A stretch of DNA of 64,000 nucleotides from assembly GCF_000337375.1 (NCBI RefSeq), contig NZ_AOJG01000030.1, positions 166,350 through 230,349 of the forward strand, written 5' to 3'. Numbering within the stretch: the first letter of the stretch is position 1; each line of letters opens with the position of its first letter. Source of the stretch: Halorubrum lipolyticum DSM 21995 (GTDB taxonomy: Archaea > Halobacteriota > Halobacteria > Halobacteriales > Haloferacaceae). Of this stretch, positions 36,084 through 44,474 are shown piece after piece. The notes beneath the pieces were generated by a model. It was not told the DNA's origin and did no database searches. It saw only the letters and a list, made by a program, of their open reading frames with translations. Made by a program: the position numbers and the translations under genes.

Positions 36084-36998
36084 TCACCGACCGTTCAGGG
36101 TCCCGGTCGGCTCCGTATCGACGCGCCGGACCTTCTCGCCGGTTCCCTCGAACCGATCGGGACGGATCACGGCCGCCAGCGCCTCCAGGGCGTCGACGAC
36201 GCGGTGGCTGTGGCGGTTCAGGTAGGCGGTCCCGTCCATCGCGTACACCCGACCGTCGCGCACCGCCGCCACGTCGTCGAGGGGAGCGCGGGCCAGCAGG
36301 TCGGCGGCCGCGCGCTCGGCCTCGACGACGTCGGCGCTACAGGGGCCGACCACGACGACCTCGGGGTCGAAGTCGCGCAGCTCGTCGGGGTCGACCTTCC
36401 GCGACCGCTCGCCCGACGCGACGATCCCCGGCTCCCCGCCCGCGATCCGGATCAGGTCGGGAACCCAGAGGCCGGCGTGGCGGAGCGGGTCGGTCCAGTC
36501 GAGGACGGCGACGCGGGGGCGCGCGTCGTCCGACGGGACCGCGTCGGTGACGGCGTCGATCCGGGCGTCGAGGTCGTCGCGGAGCGCGGCCGCGGCCGCC
36601 GGGCGCCCCACCGCTTCACCGACGCGCTCCACGTTCGCGAGGACGTCGTCGAGGTCGTCGGCGTGGACGTCGATCACCGCCGCGTCGAGGCCGAGCCGCT
36701 CGACCGCCCGGCGGGCGAGTCCGGCGTCGAGCGCGCAGACCGCGCAGACGCCCTGCGTGAGGATCACGTCCGGGTCGGCCGCGGCGAGCCGGTCGCCGTC
36801 GAGGTAGTACGTGTCGTCGTGGGCCGCGATCCGGTCGAGGTCCGCGGGGTCGGCGTCGAGGTCGCGGATAAGTCCGGTGAGCGCGGGCCGGTCCTCGACC
36901 GGCGGCGGGTGGTCGCACTGGTGGGAGACCGCGGCGGGCGTCGCGCCGATCGCGGCCGCCAGCTCGGTGGCGGAAGGGAACAGGGAGACGACGGTCAT
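36084..36998 (-). CDS. BtuF-like cobalamin-binding protein
   Basis: A 304-residue PF01497-type (BtuF/FepB) periplasmic-binding-like protein that lacks a signal peptide and lipobox, so it may act in the cytoplasm or be anchored by partners. Markers: VVSLFPSATELAAAIG at the N-terminus, DVILTQGVCAVCALDAGL, and the C-terminal DGRVYAMDGTAYLNRHSHRVVDALEALA. Cobalamin or a corrinoid is the expected ligand. It is divergent from the metE pair across a 108-bp AT-rich promoter region. There is no adjacent permease in the window. Confidence 0.8.
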   Translation of the reverse strand: MTVVSLFPSATELAAAIGATPAAVSHQCDHPPPVEDRPALTGLIRDLDADPADLDRIAAHDDTYYLDGDRLAAADPDVILTQGVCAVCALDAGLARRAVERLGLDAAVIDVHADDLDDVLANVERVGEAVGRPAAAAALRDDLDARIDAVTDAVPSDDARPRVAVLDWTDPLRHAGLWVPDLIRIAGGEPGIVASGERSRKVDPDELRDFDPEVVVVGPCSADVVEAERAAADLLARAPLDDVAAVRDGRVYAMDGTAYLNRHSHRVVDALEALAAVIRPDRFEGTGEKVRRVDTEPTGTLNGR

Positions 36999-37037
36999 GG
37001 GGATCAGTTCCCGACGACCCGCTTAACCGTTCGGTCC

Positions 37038-37095
37038 GTGATAAATAATAACTCTAGAGCATAAAACGTATTAGCAAATATTATACGACGGCATA
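37038..37095. promoter_or_regulatory. Divergent AT-rich promoter region between the btuF-like gene and the metE pair
   Basis: An AT-rich tract with TTATTTATC-like elements for the minus gene and AAATATTATAC for the plus gene. The two operons' promoters are only tens of bases apart, so shared control is possible. No riboswitch-like structure was found. Confidence 0.4.
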
Positions 37096-37109
37096 TCGAA
37101 TCAACGGTG

Positions 37110-38111
37110 ATGACTGAACGAGTCGCGGCCACGCCGGGGTTGTACCCGCTCCCGGACTGGGCGAAACAGACGCTCTCCGACCTCAAGGGGCACCAGAAGG
37201 GCGACCTCCTGAGCGGCGACGAGAGCGAGGCGATCGTCGAGGAGTACGCCGAGGTGCGCGCCGAGTACGTCGACGACCAGCTCGACGCCGGCCTCGACCG
37301 CGTCGTCGAGGGACAGGGGCGCTGGGACGACATGATCGCGCACCCGCTGACGGTGCACGACAGCGTCGAGACGGGCGGGATCGTCCGGTACTACGACAAC
37401 AACAACTTCTACCGCGATCCGCGGGTCGTCGACGACCTCGACTTCTCCGGCGACGTGGCCCGCGAGCTGGAGCGGGCGACCGACCTGATCGACGGCGAGG
37501 CCCCCCTCGCGGCGACGCTCCCCGGCCCGTACTCGCTCGCGGCGCTCGCGACCGACGAGCACTACGGCGACGAGGCCGAGTTCCAGGCCGCGATCGCGGA
37601 GTTCCTCGCGGGCGAGGTCGAGGCGTTCCCCGCCCACGACACGCTGTTCCTGCTGGAACCGTCGCTTGTGACCGACTCGCCCGCGGAGGGCGCAGAGTCG
37701 ACCGCGACCGACGCGATCGCGACGGTCGCCGACGCGACCGACGCCGACGTCGTCGTCCAGACCTCGTACGGCGCGCTCGGCGAGAAGCTGTACGCGCACC
37801 TCGTCGACGAGGCGGGCGCGGACGCGCTCGGGCTCGACCTGGTCGCCGGCGACCGCGAGGACACCGTTTATAATGTTCAGGAGTTCGGTTCCACCGACTC
37901 GCTCGCGCTCGGCCTCGTCGACGGGCAGAACACGCTCGTCGAGGAGCCGGAGACGGTCGCCGAGCGCGTCGAGTGGTTCGAGTCGCAGGTCCCCGCCGAG
38001 GGGTTCGACCGGACCTACCTGACGCCCAACACCGAGCTGTTCTACCTGCCCGCCAACAAGTACCGCGCGAAGCTGAACGCGCTTTCCGCCGCCGCGGAGG
38101 TGCTCGACTAA
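37110..38111 (+). CDS. MetE-like TIM-barrel protein lacking the zinc ligands
   Basis: A 333-residue relative of the MetE catalytic domain. Family segments are ATLPGPYSLAALATDEHYG and YGALGEKLYAHLVDE. Compared with its downstream neighbour, the ligand-bearing strands read VVVQTSYGAL and TYLTPNTELFYLP, against GLHVCYGDY and TISPDCGLKLLP in the next protein; the His/Cys ligands are absent here, so this one is probably not itself a zinc methyltransferase. It could bind substrate or pair with the next protein. Stop and next start overlap in TAATG (38109-38113). ATG 37110 is chosen over GTG 37107. Confidence 0.85.
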   Translation: MTERVAATPGLYPLPDWAKQTLSDLKGHQKGDLLSGDESEAIVEEYAEVRAEYVDDQLDAGLDRVVEGQGRWDDMIAHPLTVHDSVETGGIVRYYDNNNFYRDPRVVDDLDFSGDVARELERATDLIDGEAPLAATLPGPYSLAALATDEHYGDEAEFQAAIAEFLAGEVEAFPAHDTLFLLEPSLVTDSPAEGAESTATDAIATVADATDADVVVQTSYGALGEKLYAHLVDEAGADALGLDLVAGDREDTVYNVQEFGSTDSLALGLVDGQNTLVEEPETVAERVEWFESQVPAEGFDRTYLTPNTELFYLPANKYRAKLNALSAAAEVLD

Positions 38112-39181
38112 TGGTCCGAAACCCGTCTGCCAACCGCGAACAGTTCCGCCCGCACGACCACCCGAACGACGCGTTCCTGCTGACGACCGTCGTCGGCTCG
38201 TACCCGAAGCCGAAGTGGCTCAACCGGGCCGACGAACTCGTCGACGACCCCGACTCGAAGTTCGACGCCGAGGACCTCGAGGAGGCCCACGACGACGCCT
38301 GCCGGCTGATCACCCACGAGCACGAGCGCGCCGGGCTCGACACGGTCGTCGACGGCGAGATGCGGCGCAACGAGATGGTGGAGTTCTTCGCCGACCGCAT
38401 CGACGGCTACGAGTTCAACGGCCCCGTGAAGGTGTGGGGCCACAACTACTTCGACAAGCCCTCGGTCGTCGAGGAGGTCGAGTACGACGAGCCGTGGCTC
38501 GTCGACGAGTTCGAGTTCACGTCCGACGTGTCCGAGCGCCCCGTCAAGGTCCCGATCACGGGGCCGTACACGCTCGGGTTCTGGGCGTTCAACGAGGCGT
38601 ACCCCTCCACCGAGGAGCTCGTGTACGACCTCGCGGACCTCGTCAACGAGGAGGTCGAGAAGCTCGTCGAGGCCGGCGCGCGCTACATCCAGATCGACGA
38701 GCCCGCGCTGGCGACGACGCCCGAGGACCACGCCATCGTCGGCGAGGCGCTCGAACGCATCGTCTCGGGCATCGACGAGGAGGTCCGGATCGGCCTCCAC
38801 GTCTGTTACGGCGACTACTCGCGGATCTACCCCGAGATCAACGACTACCCGATCGACGAGTTCGACGTGGAACTGTGCAACGGCGACTTCGAGCAGATCC
38901 CGACGTTCACCGACCCCGAGTTCGAGCCCGACCTCGCGCTCGGCGTCGTCGACGCCCACACCGCCGAGGTCGAGCCGGTCGAGGAGATCAAGGAGAACAT
39001 CCGCCAGGGCCTCCGCGTCGTCCCGCCGGAGAAGCTCACCATCTCGCCCGACTGCGGGCTGAAGCTCCTGCCCCGCGATATCGCGTACGGGAAGACCGAG
39101 AACATGGTCACCGCGGTCCGCGAGGTCGAAGCCGAGATCGACGCCGGCGAGATCGACATCGACAACCCGCTCGACGACTGA
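38111..39181 (+). CDS. metE: Methionine synthase, MetE catalytic-domain type
   Basis: A 356-residue cobalamin-independent methionine synthase of the short archaeal type (only the catalytic barrel). It would transfer a methyl group to homocysteine. Zinc ligands are supported by the His-x-Cys of LHVCYGDY and the Cys of SPDCGLK; the substrate loop TTVVGSYPKPKWLNRA and PITGPYTLGFWAF are typical. It overlaps the stop of the upstream MetE-like gene, so both are translated together, and sits beside the B12-binding protein, the context expected for a switch between B12 states. Confidence 0.92.
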   Translation: MVRNPSANREQFRPHDHPNDAFLLTTVVGSYPKPKWLNRADELVDDPDSKFDAEDLEEAHDDACRLITHEHERAGLDTVVDGEMRRNEMVEFFADRIDGYEFNGPVKVWGHNYFDKPSVVEEVEYDEPWLVDEFEFTSDVSERPVKVPITGPYTLGFWAFNEAYPSTEELVYDLADLVNEEVEKLVEAGARYIQIDEPALATTPEDHAIVGEALERIVSGIDEEVRIGLHVCYGDYSRIYPEINDYPIDEFDVELCNGDFEQIPTFTDPEFEPDLALGVVDAHTAEVEPVEEIKENIRQGLRVVPPEKLTISPDCGLKLLPRDIAYGKTENMVTAVREVEAEIDAGEIDIDNPLDD

Positions 39182-39291
39182 GTCGGCGCTGTTGAATTTT
39201 ATTCGGGCACCGATCGTACTGAACCAGCTGTTAGGTGCCGACTGCGTATTGACTACTGAGAATGTTACCGTCTCAGTGCCAAGTTGCGATA

Positions 39292-39309
39292 GCCGTGCGA
39301 GATACAGAG
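39292..39309 (+). repeat. Inverted repeat, left arm, flanking DUF4260
   Basis: GCCGTGCGAGATACAGAG here and its inverse at 39775-39792 (one mismatch in 18). Inside, TGCAGCA recurs at matching spacing in both arms. Outer flanks show no obvious target duplication. Confidence 0.7.
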
Positions 39310-39336
39310 GATGAGTGCAGCAGAGCAGTTCGATTA

Positions 39337-39720
39337 TTAATCAGATTTGGTGAAGGCGTCCACTGGAGCAGGCTGGGTACTGAGATGTGTGTCTTTGAAT
39401 CCGGATTCGAATTTCAGACCATATCCCACGAGACGGTCAGCTCCGATATGGCCAGCCCAAATCAGAGCGATAAGGAGAGCCATTCGGATGTCTGCCCAGA
39501 AGCCGAGGCTACCGAGGGCGAGCGGCAATGTGTACGTATGGACGATATTATAGCTCAGACTGCCGATTCGAGTACCAGCGAGATACCCAATCATTGATAA
39601 GTCAGGGGCTAACGCAAGAATGAGCAGCAACCAAACTGAGCCATCGAGCGTGAAATAACCAGCCAGCGCAATCCCCAAGACAGCCAATCCCTCGATACGC
39701 AGGAAATTCCGGGGTTCCAT
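39337..39720 (-). CDS. DUF4260 membrane protein
   Basis: A 127-residue protein with about four transmembrane helices. It matches DUF4260: FLRIEGLAVLGIALAGYFTLDGSVWLLLILALAPDLSMIGYLAG, IVHTYTLPLALG and the conserved end IWAGHIGADRLVGYGLKFESGFKDTHL. The function is unknown. GC content and codon use are clearly lower than in the flanking genes, and the gene lies inside a ~500-bp segment bounded by inverted repeats, so recent acquisition is likely. The start at 39720 (MEPRNFLRIEG) is preferred over 39789. Confidence 0.85.
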   Translation of the reverse strand: MEPRNFLRIEGLAVLGIALAGYFTLDGSVWLLLILALAPDLSMIGYLAGTRIGSLSYNIVHTYTLPLALGSLGFWADIRMALLIALIWAGHIGADRLVGYGLKFESGFKDTHLSTQPAPVDAFTKSD

Positions 39721-39774
39721 ACTACATCCACTCAGACTTAGCTCTTGAATCCAGCGTCGATTGCTGCATATGCG

Positions 39775-39792
39775 CTCTGTATCTCGCAAGGC
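39775..39792 (-). repeat. Inverted repeat, right arm, flanking DUF4260
   Basis: Complement of 39292-39309 with one mismatch. On the minus strand it lies between a TTAAAAAT-like patch and the DUF4260 start, so it could also be regulatory. Confidence 0.7.
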
Positions 39793-39942
39793 ATTTTTAA
39801 CAGAAGTGGGAGAGGTGTAGACGGATTCTGGTCTGTGAGTCCCTGTACTGAGCGATTGAGGTACAGAAAGCGATCAACTTGATCGCAACAGGACCACCGC
39901 TCCGGCGCCATCATTTATACGACCGCCGAACCCACCGCCGAC

Positions 39943-40692
39943 ATGGACATCGGTCTCACCGTCGGCGACGACCTCGACCGGCTCGCGGCGTCGCCGACGC
40001 GGTTCGACTTCTGCGAACTCGGGGTCGGCGAGCCGACGCTCGTCCCGGGCGAGATCGACCCCGACCGGCTCGACGACGCGCTCGCCGGCCGCGACCTGCT
40101 CGTCCACCTCCCGTACAGCCAGCGGCTGGCCAGCTACGTGCCCGAGGTCAACGACGCCATCGTCGACTACCAGCGCCGGCTCTTGGAGGCCGCCGGCGAC
40201 CTAGGCGCGGAGAAGGCCGTCCTCCACGCCACCTCCGCCGACCGCGACGACACCGAGTTCCGCGAGGTCGCCGCCGACCAGCTCCGCCGGGTCGCCGACG
40301 CCGGCCGCGAGGCTGGCGTCGAGGTCGTCGTCGAGAACGTCGGCCACCAGCACGCGGGGCTCCAGCTCTCCGTCCTCGGCGACATCGCCCGCGAGACCGA
40401 CACGCCGGTCTGCTTCGACCTCGGCCACGCGTACATGGAGGGCGACAACAAGGCGATCAAGCGGTTCCTGCGGAGCCACGGCGACCGGATCTCGCACCTC
40501 CACTGCCACGACGCGCGCCGCCGGGGCGACACCCACCTCCCCGTGGGGGCCGGCGAGGTCGACTACGGCCTCGTGGAGTCGGAACTCGGGGACTTCGACG
40601 GCACGGTCGCGCTCGAGGTGTTCACCGACGACGAGACGCTCCTCCTCGACTCGGCCGAACGGGTCGCGGACCGCCTTGGCGTCGACTTTTGA
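39943..40692 (+). CDS. Xylose isomerase/AP-endonuclease-like TIM barrel
   Basis: A 249-residue protein of the sugar-phosphate isomerase/epimerase superfamily. Barrel strands carry metal-ligand-type residues: VVVENVGHQ (Glu), VCFDLGHAYMEG (Asp/His), HLHCHDARRRGDTHLPVGAGEVDYG (His, Asp) and ALEVFTD (Glu). These match the E/D-H-D-E metal pattern of AP_endonuc_2 barrels. The substrate is unknown; options include sugar isomerisation and corrinoid chemistry. Own TATA at ~39914-39920. Not in an operon. Confidence 0.8.
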   Translation: MDIGLTVGDDLDRLAASPTRFDFCELGVGEPTLVPGEIDPDRLDDALAGRDLLVHLPYSQRLASYVPEVNDAIVDYQRRLLEAAGDLGAEKAVLHATSADRDDTEFREVAADQLRRVADAGREAGVEVVVENVGHQHAGLQLSVLGDIARETDTPVCFDLGHAYMEGDNKAIKRFLRSHGDRISHLHCHDARRRGDTHLPVGAGEVDYGLVESELGDFDGTVALEVFTDDETLLLDSAERVADRLGVDF

Positions 40693-40734
40693 AAACTCCG
40701 AACGGTTCACGTTTAAAAGCCAGCGGCCGGGCGG

Positions 40735-41601
40735 TCAGGTCGAGCCGCGGTCGGCGCCGTCGTCGGCAGTCGGGTCGTCGTCCCCGGCAGAACCGGCGCC
40801 GTCGTCGGTCGAGTCGGCGTCCGAATCGCCGTCATCGACCGAATCACCCTCGGCGTCCGGCTCCTCGTTCGCCTCGTTTTCCTCGGCGTCGTCGAACTGG
40901 CGCTTGATCGACTCCAGCTCCGACTCGACGTCGACCTCGGGACCGGCGTCGTCGGCCTCCCCGCTTCCGTCCACCTCGTCGTCCGGGGGCGCGTCCGGGT
41001 CGGTCACGTCGATCCGGATACCACGGTCGGGGCGGTCACCGTCCTCACCGCCGTCGTCGCTCGCGTCGCTGGCGGTCCGAGTCTCGTCGCTCCGTCCGTC
41101 GAGGCGGTCGCGTCGCCCGCGCCGGGCGGCGTCGGCCTCGCGGCGCCCCTCCTCGATCCGCGCCTCGATCTCCGCCGTGAGGTCGCGTGCGTCCTCGATG
41201 ATCGACCGCGAGGCGGCCTCCTCCGGGAGGTCGGCCTCGGAGAGCGCCGTCCGGAGCTCCGAGAGCGACCGCGACAGCCCGGCGCTCGCGCCGTCCCGCA
41301 CGTCGCCGAGGCGGTCGGCCGCCGAGCCAGCCTCGTCGAGGCTCCGACCCGGGTCAGCGAGCCGGAGCGTCCCCTGCACCAGTTCGAGCGACTTGATCGT
41401 CGTCTCGAGGAGCGCGATCACCGTCGGGATGGTGTACCGCTCGGTGAATCGGACGAGCTCGGAGAGCCGGGGGGGTCGCGGGGGCCCGCGGCGGTCCCGC
41501 TCGGTCTCGCGCAGGTCGCGGCGGAGATCGCCCAGCACCTCCTCGAGCTCGTCGAGCCGCTCTTCGAGGTCGTCGTCGCGTCTGTCGTCGCGGGAACTCA
41601 T
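40735..41601 (-). CDS. Acidic coiled-coil protein of unknown function
   Basis: A 288-residue cytoplasmic protein. The N-terminus (DLEERLDELEEVLGDLRRDLRETERDRR) is a clear coiled coil; residues ~45-140 form an alpha-helical conserved region (LSELVRFTERYTIPTVIALLETTIKSLELVQGTLRLADP). The last ~110 residues are a highly acidic, low-complexity tail. It resembles conserved haloarchaeal proteins of unknown role; the helix region may be a dimerisation or membrane-proximal surface. It is monocistronic, 58 bp downstream of the acetyltransferase gene. Confidence 0.75.
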   Translation of the reverse strand: MSSRDDRRDDDLEERLDELEEVLGDLRRDLRETERDRRGPPRPPRLSELVRFTERYTIPTVIALLETTIKSLELVQGTLRLADPGRSLDEAGSAADRLGDVRDGASAGLSRSLSELRTALSEADLPEEAASRSIIEDARDLTAEIEARIEEGRREADAARRGRRDRLDGRSDETRTASDASDDGGEDGDRPDRGIRIDVTDPDAPPDDEVDGSGEADDAGPEVDVESELESIKRQFDDAEENEANEEPDAEGDSVDDGDSDADSTDDGAGSAGDDDPTADDGADRGST

Positions 41602-41658
41602 ACCGCGGCGTAGGCGGTCCGCGGATAAAAAGCCCGGCCGGCGCTTTCGGAGTCGGGC

Positions 41659-42936
41659 TCAGAAGCCCTCGCGCAGGTGCGTCGTCCGCGGCGGGAACAG
41701 CGCGCGGAGGTCGGCGGCGAGCGCGGAGTCGACGGCGAGCCCGCCGCTCCGGACCGCCTCGTCGACCGATTTGTACCCGACGTACAGCTGCGAGAGGGCG
41801 CCGATGTCGGCCGCGGCGTCCGCAGCGTCCGCGGCGTCGGGGTCCGGCCCGCCGGTCTCCGCCACCGCGGTCTCCCCGTCCTCGCCGCCTCCCGTCGGCT
41901 CGACCGCCACCGCCCCGTCCGCGACGGCGACGCGGAACGTCTCGTCGTTCCGGTCGACGAGGGGGTCGGCGACCGAGAGCGAGAACGCGGCCTCGATCTC
42001 CGGATCGGGGTCGAGCGCTTCGAGGGCGGCGGCGACGTCGACGAGCCGGACCATCGGCCCGGTCCGGACCTCGCAGTCGACGGCCCGCGGGTCCTCGACG
42101 AGGTCGAGCAGGGGCGCGTCCGGCGGGGCGCGGATCCGGACCTCGGCGACCTGCGAGTCGTGGTTGCGGAAGAAGCGGAGGAGCTGGAACCACGCCTCGT
42201 CGTCCGCGACGGCGACGTCGGTGACGCGCAGAATCGGAGCGTCCGCGTCGCCCGCGTCGCCCGCGTCGTCGTCGAAGCTGTACGCGCAGAGCCCCCGAAG
42301 TTCCCCGTCGCGCTCCCAGCCGTAGACGAACGGGTCGGTCTTCCAGCCCTGGAGGGCGCGCTCGCGCCACCACTCCTCGGTCCAGTCCATCGTCAGGTCG
42401 TAGCGGTCCGCCATCGCCGCGAGCACGGGTTTCACGGCGGGGTAGTCGTCCCCGTCGAGCCGACGGAAGCTCCCGGCGTCGTCGCCCGCGGTCGCGATCA
42501 GATCGTCGACGAACCCGAGCTGTTCGGGGGGCGCGGTGAGGTGGCGATAGCGGGACGCGGTCGCCCAGCCGTAGGCGGCGTAGAAGGGGTACTCGAAGGG
42601 CCACAGCGTCGAGACGTGGACGCCCCGGTCGCGGTACTCGGCCAGCGACTCCCGGAGCATGCGGCCGACGTTCCCCCGCCGGCGGTGCTCCGGGGGGGAC
42701 GCGACCGCGGAGAGCCCGGCGACCTCGCGGTCGTCGCCCCGGATCCGGAGGGAGAAGGTGTGGTGCGCGCAGACCGCGACCGGCTCGTCGCCGTCGAACA
42801 GGCCCCGCGTGTCGGCAATGGTGTCGTGGTCGTCAGCCTCCTCGGGGTCGTACGGCCCCTCGGTCGGGGAGAACGCGTACCGCATGAACGCGTCGAACTC
42901 GTCGCCGCGCTCGTCGGGGAAGGGTCGGTACTCCAT
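41659..42936 (-). CDS. Eis-like GNAT N-acetyltransferase with SCP2-like domain
   Basis: A 425-residue protein. The N-terminal GNAT module has the acetyl-CoA loop RRRGNVGRMLRESLAEYRDRG preceded by VAGLSAVASPPEHRR; the middle repeats a GNAT-like fold (DEAWFQLLRFFRNHDSQVAEVRIRAPP), and the C-terminal region is SCP2-like (FSLSVADPLVDRNDETFRVAVADGAVAVEPTGGG). This arrangement is that of Eis aminoglycoside acetyltransferase relatives. The substrate is unknown. The start at 42936 is where homologues begin (MEYRPF). Confidence 0.85.
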   Translation of the reverse strand: MEYRPFPDERGDEFDAFMRYAFSPTEGPYDPEEADDHDTIADTRGLFDGDEPVAVCAHHTFSLRIRGDDREVAGLSAVASPPEHRRRGNVGRMLRESLAEYRDRGVHVSTLWPFEYPFYAAYGWATASRYRHLTAPPEQLGFVDDLIATAGDDAGSFRRLDGDDYPAVKPVLAAMADRYDLTMDWTEEWWRERALQGWKTDPFVYGWERDGELRGLCAYSFDDDAGDAGDADAPILRVTDVAVADDEAWFQLLRFFRNHDSQVAEVRIRAPPDAPLLDLVEDPRAVDCEVRTGPMVRLVDVAAALEALDPDPEIEAAFSLSVADPLVDRNDETFRVAVADGAVAVEPTGGGEDGETAVAETGGPDPDAADAADAAADIGALSQLYVGYKSVDEAVRSGGLAVDSALAADLRALFPPRTTHLREGF

Positions 42937-43012
42937 ATCCCGTCGGCTCGCGGGAGCGGAATAAGTCTTCCCGGAGCGTGCGGGGGAGTCCCGCCCATCC
43001 TGGCGACCCGCC

Positions 43013-44113
43013 TCAGTCGAAGCGCCCGCGTCGGTACTGCACCGGCCACTCGACATCGGCGCCGAGCTCGTGGGCGGCCTCCAGCGGCCAGTACGGGTGC
43101 CGGAGCAGCTCGCGGCCGAGCGCGACCAGGTCGGCCCGCCCGTTTCTGACGAGGGCGTCGGCGTGAGTCGGCTCCGTGATCCCGCCGACCGCGGCGACGG
43201 GCACGTCCGTCCCCTCGCGGATCGCCTCGGCGTACGGCACCTGATACCCCGGTCCCGCGCTCGGAAGCTCCTGGTCCGGGTGGATCCCGCCGCCGGAGAC
43301 GTCGATCAGGTCGGCGCCGGCGTCGGCGAGAAGCGGGGCCAGCCGCACGGAGTCGTCGACGTCCCACGAGTCGCGGTCCGGGAGCCAGTCGGTCGCGGAG
43401 ATCCGGACGAAGACGGGCTTGTCGTCCGGCCACACCTCGCGGACGGCCTCGACGACCTCGCGGAGGAGGCGAGTGCGGTTCTCGAAGCTCCCGCCGTACG
43501 CGTCGTCGCGGTCGTTGGCCACCGGCGAGAGGAACTGGTGGAGCAGGTAGCCGTGGGCCGCGTGGACCTCCGCGACCTCGAAGCCGATCTCGCGCGAGCG
43601 CTCCGCGGCGGTCGCGAAGGCGTCGATCACCTCGTCGATCCCGTCTTCGTCCAGCCGGCGAGTCGCCGCCAGCCCGTCCTCGTCGGCGTCCGGGTCCGGG
43701 TACGGCGCGTCGGTCGCGGACACCGTCTCCCAGCCCGCCGGGTCGTCCGCGGGGATGGGATCGCCGCCCTCGGCGGGCGGGCTGTGCGAGCCCTTCCGGC
43801 CGGCGTGAGCGAGCTGGATCCCCGGCGTCGCGCCCTGTGAGTTGACGAAGTCGACGATCGGTTCGATCGCCTCGGCGTGCTCGTCGGACCAGATCCCCAG
43901 ACAGCCCGGCGTGATGCGGCCGCGCGGCTCGACGGCGGTCGCCTCGGTCATCACGACACCGGCTCCGCCGGCGGCGCGGGAGCCGAGGTGAACCCGGTGC
44001 CAGTCGTTCGCGAACCCGTCGTCCGCGGAGTACTGGCACATCGGCGACAACATCACGCGGTTGCGAAACTCGGTGTCGCGCAGCGTGAACGGGGTGAAAA
44101 GCGAATCCGTCAT
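43013..44113 (-). CDS. Old Yellow Enzyme family ene-reductase (YqjM type)
   Basis: A 366-residue FMN-dependent oxidoreductase of the NADH:flavin oxidoreductase/NADH oxidase family. Recognisable parts: FRNRVMLSPMCQYSADDGFANDWH at the N-terminus with the Cys of SPMCQY as in YqjM, the GIQLAHAGRKGSH catalytic His region, EVHAAHGYLLHQFLSPVAN, and VDVSGGG-like phosphate-binding strand. It reduces activated alkenes with NAD(P)H. It has its own promoter region. Length normal. Confidence 0.94.
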   Translation of the reverse strand: MTDSLFTPFTLRDTEFRNRVMLSPMCQYSADDGFANDWHRVHLGSRAAGGAGVVMTEATAVEPRGRITPGCLGIWSDEHAEAIEPIVDFVNSQGATPGIQLAHAGRKGSHSPPAEGGDPIPADDPAGWETVSATDAPYPDPDADEDGLAATRRLDEDGIDEVIDAFATAAERSREIGFEVAEVHAAHGYLLHQFLSPVANDRDDAYGGSFENRTRLLREVVEAVREVWPDDKPVFVRISATDWLPDRDSWDVDDSVRLAPLLADAGADLIDVSGGGIHPDQELPSAGPGYQVPYAEAIREGTDVPVAAVGGITEPTHADALVRNGRADLVALGRELLRHPYWPLEAAHELGADVEWPVQYRRGRFD

Positions 44114-44204
44114 CGTCTCCGCCGACGGTTGCCACCGGGTAATGCGATCCGATCCCCCGCCCGCCTCGCCGCCGCCGAAACGTCCCCTCGGCCGACCGTT
44201 GGTT

Positions 44205-44222
44205 TAGGTTGACCGAAACCTA
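44205..44222. promoter_or_regulatory. Inverted repeat TAGGTT-N6-AACCTA in the small-ORF promoter
   Basis: An interrupted palindrome 29 bp before the ATG at 44252 that overlaps the TATA-like CCTATAACC (~44220). A repressor site is a reasonable guess. Confidence 0.4.
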
Positions 44223-44251
44223 TAACCCCCAGTACCCCTGACGGACCGGTA

Positions 44252-44413
44252 ATGACCGCTGGGGACCGGATCGAACGCGAGGTCGGAGAGTCGTCGGACG
44301 CACGCCCGACGGTCGCGGCGAGTCGCTGCTCGCCCGACCGCACCGTCTTCACCGAGGAGGGGAACACGGACGCGTGGATCGCGACCGATCTGACCGTCGA
44401 ACTGGAACGGTAG
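44252..44413 (+). CDS. Small haloarchaeal protein, 53 residues
   Basis: A conserved-looking small acidic protein: MTAGDRIEREVGES..., then RCSPDRTVFTEEGNTDAWIATDLTVELER. The last third (VFTEEGNTDAWIATD) resembles the short haloarchaeal family with a '...NPLAWI.AD.TV.L.R' ending. Leaderless start predicted from the TATA at ~44220, whose site overlaps an inverted repeat. It is convergent with the 44475 gene. Function unknown. Confidence 0.6.
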   Translation: MTAGDRIEREVGESSDARPTVAASRCSPDRTVFTEEGNTDAWIATDLTVELER

Positions 44414-44474
44414 CGAACCGACTTCGCGGCTGTTCTCGACCGTCTTTCACCGCCCTCTGGCCGGAGGGCGTCGT

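Noticed and set aside
39182..39240. IS-element end (GGCGCTGTTGAATT) after metE
   Set aside because: A short IS-like end without a partner end or transposase; too little to call.
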